Assembly: GCA_022827165.1 (NCBI GenBank)
Contig: JAJDTN010000284.1
Coordinates: 1 to 9,897 of the forward strand
DNA from: Candidatus Latescibacterota bacterium
GTDB lineage: Bacteria > Latescibacterota > UBA2968 > UBA8231
DNA: 9,897 nt
Reading direction: 5' to 3'
Shown: positions 6,057 through 9,897 of the stretch, one piece after another
Layout of the letters: each line of letters opens with the position of its first letter
Numbering within the stretch: the first letter of the stretch is position 1
The notes under the pieces: model-generated
The model's database searches: none
Told to the model about the DNA's origin: nothing
Seen by the model: the letters and a program-made list of their open reading frames with translations, nothing else
Translations under genes and position numbers: made by a program

Positions 6057-7199
6057 CTAGAAGTAGCTGAGCAGCTTCTCCCAGACGCTCATTCGGGCCA
6101 CGGTATCGGCGGCCACAAGGTCGACCCGGGCGAGGACGGCGTCGTCCAGGCGCAGGTGAAGCACACCGAGGCTGTCGCCCGCCGCCACCGGCGCCGGCTG
6201 CTCCTCCGGAAGCTCCACTCGACGCTCCACGCGCCGGCGCTGCTCCGGGGTGAGGACGGCGACGAAGGTGTCGGAGGTCACCGCCGCCACCTCCGGCTCC
6301 AGCCCCCAGTCGAGGGAAACCTTCCCTATCGGCTCACCCGCCAGCGTCAGCGGCCCCTTGACGAAGTGAGCGAAGCCCCACTCCAACAGGCGGGCCGTCT
6401 CCCGGTCCCGCAACCGCTCCCTGCGTGCTCCCAGGATGATCGAGATGAGGCGCATGTCGCGGCGCTGGGCGGTGGCCACCAGGCACGACCCCGCCCGTCT
6501 CGTGTATCCGGTCTTCAACCCGTCGAGCCCCGGGAAGCGGCGGAGGAGCTTGTTCGTCGTGTAGAGGGTGAAGGCGCCGTTGCGGAAAGGGCGCATGCGG
6601 ATCGAGGACCACTCGAAGATCTGGCGGTACGGAAGCAGGGCCCGTGCGACGGCGCCGAGATCCCTCGCAGTGGTTACGTTGCCCTTGTCCCAAGGGGTGT
6701 CATCGAGTCCATGGACGTTCACGCATCGCGAGGACGCCATGCCGAGCTCCCGGGCCTTGGCGTTCATCATTGCGACGAACCCCTCCACCGAGCCGCCGAT
6801 GTGCTCCGCCACCGCCACGCAGGCGTCGTTGGCGGAGGAGATGACGATGGCCGCCATCATCTCCGAGAGGGGAAAGACCTCCCCCTGCTGCAGGTAGACC
6901 TGCGACCCACCCGTACGACTCGCCCGCGCGGAGGTGTGGACGGGGTCGGTCAGGGCGACACGGCCGTCCCTCAGGGCTTCCATGACCACGAGCTGGAGCA
7001 GCAGCTTCTGGGTGCTGGCTGGAGATCTCGGCGCATCGGCCCGGTATTCGAACAGGACGGATCCGGTGGAGGCCTCCAGCAGCAGGGCGGAGGCGAAGGG
7101 CGGGTTGCCGCCGACGTCGTACGCGGCGGCGCTGATGGGGGTGATGGACAGCCCCGCCAGGCACAGAGGGGGCACAAGGATCCGGAGCAGAGAGCGCAT
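6057..7199 (-). CDS. dacA: D-alanyl-D-alanine carboxypeptidase, DacA/PBP5 type (peptidase S11)
   Basis: 380-aa low-molecular-weight penicillin-binding protein that trims the terminal D-Ala from peptidoglycan stem peptides in the periplasm. Residues 1-26 form a signal peptide: basic MRSLLR, a hydrophobic core, and a likely cut after SAAA. The active-site triad motifs are all present: S62-T-Q-K65 (SxxK, nucleophile and base), S122-A-N124 (SxN) and K229-T-G231 (KTG). A PBP5-type C-terminal beta domain covers about residues 280-365. The last residues, MSVWEKLLSYF, form an amphipathic helix as used for membrane anchoring. ATG 7199 was chosen because the signal peptide starts there with GGAG a few bases upstream; a longer frame upstream would place 31 unrelated residues before the signal. 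It is divergent from the PhyH gene. DacA versus DacC/DacF paralogue cannot be decided. Confidence 0.93.
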   Translation of the reverse strand: MRSLLRILVPPLCLAGLSITPISAAAYDVGGNPPFASALLLEASTGSVLFEYRADAPRSPASTQKLLLQLVVMEALRDGRVALTDPVHTSARASRTGGSQVYLQQGEVFPLSEMMAAIVISSANDACVAVAEHIGGSVEGFVAMMNAKARELGMASSRCVNVHGLDDTPWDKGNVTTARDLGAVARALLPYRQIFEWSSIRMRPFRNGAFTLYTTNKLLRRFPGLDGLKTGYTRRAGSCLVATAQRRDMRLISIILGARRERLRDRETARLLEWGFAHFVKGPLTLAGEPIGKVSLDWGLEPEVAAVTSDTFVAVLTPEQRRRVERRVELPEEQPAPVAAGDSLGVLHLRLDDAVLARVDLVAADTVARMSVWEKLLSYF

Positions 7200-7262
7200 G
7201 GAGGCTCCGTCTTCGGGACAGGCGGGAGTGTTGATGAAGCTGATTGGGCGAGGGGAGTGCCA

Positions 7263-7292
7263 AAGATAGCGAGAGGTGTGGACGGAGGGCAA
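7263..7292 (-). promoter_or_regulatory. Candidate dacA promoter
   Basis: On the minus strand TTGCCC (complement of 7287-7292), an 18-nt spacer and TATCTT (complement of 7263-7268) each match four of six consensus positions. The start point would give a leader of roughly 55 nt before ATG 7199. The match is moderate and the assignment is tentative. Confidence 0.35.
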
Positions 7293-7315
7293 TCAGGCTT
7301 TTTCCTTTGGCAACC

Positions 7316-8284
7316 ATGAGAGACGTGACCGAACCGGGACCGACCTACAACGGCGAAGCCATGGACGCCGGGGCGGACGCCTTCGGCGAGCTCCGGCGCT
7401 CCGACGACATCGCCGGCGACCCCGAGGCCCAGCGGCAGCGGCTGGCCGAGGACGGATTCCTGTTCCTGCCCGGACTGCTGCACCGGGAGGAGGTGCTCGA
7501 GGCGCGGCGGGAGGTGCTGCGGCGGCTGGCGCTGGCGGGAGTCGTGGACGACACCGATCACCCCCTCCTCGACGGTGTCGTGCTCCCCGGGGCCGACCTG
7601 GCCAACGCCCACGACCTGGCCCGGAACAACGCCCCCCTGGAGCGGGTGTTGTACGCCGGCCCCATGATCGCCTTCTACGAGGGCCTCCTCGGCGGCCCCG
7701 TGCGTCACTTCGACTACACCTGGTTCCGCGCCAAGATGCCGGGACCGTCGGTGACCCAGCCCCACTACGACGTGGTCTTCATGGGCCGGGGGACGAAGGA
7801 CCTGTGGACCTCCTGGACGCCCCTCGGCGATGTTCCGCGCGAGCACGGCGGCCTCCTCGTCCTCGAGGGGTCGCATCGCCTGGAGGAGCTGCGCCGCACC
7901 TACGGCGCCGCCGACGTCGACATGTACTGCGAGAACCGCGGCGACGGGGCCCGCATCGTCCCGGCTGCGCAGTCCGAAGGCCGGGACCTGACCGCCGAGG
8001 AACAGCAGCGGATCGAGTGGCAGGGGCGCGGGCACTATTCCCCCGACGCCATCGCCGCCCGTCGCGAGCTGGGCGGGCGCTGGCTGACCGCCGACTACCG
8101 CGCCGGCGACCTGCTGGTGCTGAGCATGTACACCATGCACGCCAGCTTCGACAACCGCTCGGACCGCATCCGGCTGTCCTCCGACTCCCGCTACCAGCTG
8201 GCCTCGGAGCCGGTGGACGAACGCTGGATCGGCGACGACCCCATGCTGCACGGGATCCGCGCCAAGCGCGGTCTGATCTGCTAG
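7316..8284 (+). CDS. Phytanoyl-CoA dioxygenase (PhyH) family Fe(II)/2-oxoglutarate-dependent oxygenase
   Basis: 322-aa cytosolic oxygenase of the PhyH family, which couples 2-oxoglutarate decarboxylation to hydroxylation of a small molecule. The N-terminal part has the family opening, LAEDGFLFLPGLLHREEV (43-60). The double-stranded beta-helix core carries the iron triad H150-x-D152 (QPHYDVV) and H275 (TMHASFDN). R284 or R286 is placed to bind the 2-oxoglutarate carboxylate. TSWTPLGDVPREHGGLLVLEGSH (165-187, with small gaps) is the common PhyH core strand pair. ATG 7316 is the first clean start but has no Shine-Dalgarno; ATG 7361 is an alternative that would lose 15 weakly conserved residues. 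It is divergent from dacA, and its TAG overlaps the stop of the convergent yqgE by four bases. Bacterial PhyH proteins act on many natural products and osmolytes, and the substrate here is unknown. Confidence 0.88.
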   Translation: MRDVTEPGPTYNGEAMDAGADAFGELRRSDDIAGDPEAQRQRLAEDGFLFLPGLLHREEVLEARREVLRRLALAGVVDDTDHPLLDGVVLPGADLANAHDLARNNAPLERVLYAGPMIAFYEGLLGGPVRHFDYTWFRAKMPGPSVTQPHYDVVFMGRGTKDLWTSWTPLGDVPREHGGLLVLEGSHRLEELRRTYGAADVDMYCENRGDGARIVPAAQSEGRDLTAEEQQRIEWQGRGHYSPDAIAARRELGGRWLTADYRAGDLLVLSMYTMHASFDNRSDRIRLSSDSRYQLASEPVDERWIGDDPMLHGIRAKRGLIC

Positions 8285-8871
8285 TTGAGAGTCGGGTCCT
8301 CGGGGATGAAGGACATGGGGACGTACTTGCCGCCCAGGGAGATCAGGGCCTGCTGCCACATGGCCCCGGGATCGTCGCTGAAGATCAGGTCGAGGTCGCC
8401 GGGGGCCAGGATCCAGGCGCCGAGGGCGATCTCCGACTCCAGCTGACCCGGCTGCCACTCCGAATAACCCAGGAAGAAGCGCAGGAAGGGGGACTCCCCG
8501 GCCCCGGCCCGGTACTCGCGCAGGGAGTCGAGATCGCCGCCGGCGAACAGACCGGGCCGGATCGGCGTGGCCTCTCCCCGGAGGTGCTCCACCCGGTGCA
8601 GGAAGATCAGGGAACCGGGCTCCACCGGACCTCCTTGGTAGAACATCTCGCCGCGGGCGGCGGACTCCCGTCCCATCCCCAACGTCAGGCGGTCGAGCTC
8701 TTCCCGCGGGTAGAGCTTGGCCCGCTCCCCGAGGGGGCGGTTGATGACCACCCCGAGGGTGACCTCGTCCGGCATGTGCTGCAGAATGAGGACGATGGTC
8801 CTGGAGAAGGCGGGATCCTCCAGGCCGAGAGAGGCGATGAGGAAGGTCCCTGGTTCGAGCGCCGCGGGCAT
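8281..8871 (-). CDS. yqgE: YqgE/AlgH family protein
   Basis: 196-aa single-domain protein of the YqgE/AlgH (DUF179) family, of normal family length and without signal peptide or membrane segment. Conserved blocks are all present. They are GTFLIASLGLEDPAFSRTIVLI (8-29, with F22 and R24), H32, GVVINRPL (40-47), YQGGPVEPGSL (78-88), LH (91-92), FLGYSEWQPGQLESE (133-147) and GAWILAPGDLDLIF (151-164). The molecular function of the family is not settled; AlgH was named for an effect on alginate in Pseudomonas. ATG 8871 gives the expected N-terminus, but no Shine-Dalgarno is visible. It lies 44 nt downstream of the NamZ-like gene on the same strand, so the two are probably cotranscribed. Its TAG shares the palindrome CTAG with the stop of the opposing PhyH gene. 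Confidence 0.92.
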   Translation of the reverse strand: MPAALEPGTFLIASLGLEDPAFSRTIVLILQHMPDEVTLGVVINRPLGERAKLYPREELDRLTLGMGRESAARGEMFYQGGPVEPGSLIFLHRVEHLRGEATPIRPGLFAGGDLDSLREYRAGAGESPFLRFFLGYSEWQPGQLESEIALGAWILAPGDLDLIFSDDPGAMWQQALISLGGKYVPMSFIPEDPTLN

Positions 8872-8915
8872 GGGAAGAGAATCAAGCCGGCCTTCGAAAC
8901 CCGGTCAACGCGGCC

Positions 8916-9897
8916 TCACCCACCGTAGCGCAGATACCGCCGCCGGCACTCCTCGAAGGGACGCCGGTCCCGCGCCCACCGCTCGATCAGGTCTTCCACC
9001 TCGGCGCCGGCGTCCAGCGCTTCGCGGACCGTGTCGGTGCCGGCGAGCTTGTCGAAGTTGTGGATGCCCTCGGGGTTCGTGCGCCACTCGAACCCCTCCG
9101 GCCAGCCGCGGCGCACCGCGGCGAGCAGGTGGAAGCCGGTGCGCACGGGGGAGAAGCCCTCGTCTCCCGTGACGTGCAGCTGGACCCCCGCGCAGGAGAG
9201 GCCCTCGTGCTTGCCGAAGGAAGGCCGGAAGAAGACCGGCCTGACGGCGGCGGCCGGCAGCCCCAGGGCCTCGACGCGGCCGGCGAGGAGGAAACCGTCG
9301 ATGTACGGCGCGCCGATCTGCTCAAAGGGGCTCGTCGTGCCCCGCCCCTCCGAGACGTTGGTCCCCTCGAAGAAGCACATACCCGGGTACACGGCCACGG
9401 TCCCCGGGGTCGGCATGTTCGGCGACGGCGGCACCCAGGCAAGGGCGGTGTGGCGCCAGCGCATGCTCCGCCGCCAGCCCCTCATCTCGACCACGTGCAG
9501 CTCGGCGCCGATCCCGTACTCCTCGTTGAACAGCCCCGCCAGCTCGCCGATGGTCAGGCCGTAGCGCACCGGGATCGGGTAACGTCCCACGAAGGAGGCG
9601 AAGGCCGGCGCGTCGAGCACGTTCCCCTCCACCACGAGGCCGCCCAGCGGGTTCGGCCGGTCGAGAACCACGAAAGGAACACCCGCCTCGGCGCAAGCCT
9701 CCATGGACAGGCTCATGGTGTACAGGTAGGTGTAGAACCGCACGCCCACATCCTGGATGTCGAAGAGCAGCACGTCGAGCTGATCGAGCTCTTCGGGAGT
9801 GGGCTGGCGGCGCTCCCCGTAGAGACTCACCGCCGGCGCGCCGGTGCGAAGGTCGACGGCGGTCTCCACCGCGACGCCGTCCTCGGCGTCTCCCCGG
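8916..9897 (-). CDS. DUF1343 family exo-beta-N-acetylmuramidase (NamZ-like), N-terminus beyond the window
   Basis: The frame is open from the right edge to TGA at 8916-8918 and gives the C-terminal 326 residues. Family proteins are about 400 aa, so perhaps 80-100 N-terminal residues are missing, including any signal peptide. Recognised DUF1343/NamZ blocks include RGDAEDG near the edge and SLYG. They also include FDIQDVGVRFYTY (about 9764-9726), VVLDRPNPLGG, the YPIPVRYGLTIGELA strand-turn, WVPPSPNMPTP (near 9437), and YPGMCFFEGTNVSEGRGT ending near 9336 and followed by PFEQIGAP. GTG 9869 lies inside conserved sequence and is not the start. NamZ enzymes remove terminal N-acetylmuramic acid from the non-reducing ends of peptidoglycan fragments, in cell-wall turnover or scavenging. 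With dacA nearby and yqgE 44 nt downstream, a cell-wall role is consistent, although dacA belongs to another transcript. Confidence 0.9.
   Translation of the reverse strand, partial: RGDAEDGVAVETAVDLRTGAPAVSLYGERRQPTPEELDQLDVLLFDIQDVGVRFYTYLYTMSLSMEACAEAGVPFVVLDRPNPLGGLVVEGNVLDAPAFASFVGRYPIPVRYGLTIGELAGLFNEEYGIGAELHVVEMRGWRRSMRWRHTALAWVPPSPNMPTPGTVAVYPGMCFFEGTNVSEGRGTTSPFEQIGAPYIDGFLLAGRVEALGLPAAAVRPVFFRPSFGKHEGLSCAGVQLHVTGDEGFSPVRTGFHLLAAVRRGWPEGFEWRTNPEGIHNFDKLAGTDTVREALDAGAEVEDLIERWARDRRPFEECRRRYLRYGG

Noticed and set aside
7200..7292. Upstream extension of dacA by 31 residues
   Set aside because: It would put non-signal sequence before a clear signal peptide. The internal ATG at 7199 has a GGAG at a suitable distance.
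6971..8458. Long minus-strand open frame antisense to the PhyH gene and running into dacA in another frame
   Set aside because: It overlaps three well-supported genes and shows only repetitive compositional sequence.
1..9897. Mobile element, CRISPR array, toxin-antitoxin or defence system
   Set aside because: No transposase, integrase, regularly spaced repeats, nuclease or small paired genes were seen. All substantial coding space is accounted for by metabolic and envelope families.

Overview
The window is high-GC bacterial chromosomal DNA. GC was not counted, but long open frames occur by chance on both strands, which is typical of such DNA. I see no phage, transposon, CRISPR or plasmid functions. 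A DacA-type D-Ala-D-Ala carboxypeptidase, a YqgE/AlgH protein and a NamZ-type muramidase point to a peptidoglycan-walled, probably Gram-negative bacterium. The mix of enolase-superfamily dehydratases, a Gfo/Idh/MocA oxidoreductase, a PhyH dioxygenase and an Asp-box propeller suggests a carbohydrate-degrading environmental lineage. Planctomycete-, Latescibacterota- or Gemmatimonadota-like genomes look similar, but this placement is inference and the phylum cannot be fixed from the sequence alone.

Left part (1-4796), sugar-acid metabolism. It opens with the C-terminal end of a D-2-hydroxyacid dehydrogenase (glycerate dehydrogenase-like, +). Converging on it is a galactonate-dehydratase-like enolase-superfamily gene on the minus strand. 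A 169-bp divergent control region (1354-1522) separates that gene from a second, rhamnonate-dehydratase-like member on the plus strand. The second dehydratase heads a tight three-gene operon: dehydratase, 17-nt gap, cytosolic Asp-box beta-propeller, ATGA overlap, amidohydrolase of the Atu3266-like deacetylase type. The amidohydrolase appears to have lost several of its canonical metal ligands, the most unusual protein feature in the window. A plausible joint role is breakdown of an unidentified, possibly acylated, aldonic acid, with the dehydrogenase reducing a 2-keto product. The substrate cannot be read from the sequence.

Middle (4797-6047). A tRNA-Val(GAC) gene with encoded CCA lies on the minus strand, with a recognisable promoter and an intrinsic terminator. 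Divergent from it is a Gfo/Idh/MocA NAD(P)-dependent oxidoreductase, whose 3' end converges on dacA with a strong GC hairpin between the two.

Right part (6057-9897). A DacA-like carboxypeptidase (minus) is divergent from a PhyH-family Fe(II)/2-oxoglutarate oxygenase (plus). The PhyH gene converges on yqgE, and the two share the palindromic tetranucleotide CTAG as overlapping stop codons. Upstream of yqgE on the same strand, 44 nt away, is a DUF1343/NamZ exo-beta-N-acetylmuramidase whose N-terminus runs off the window.
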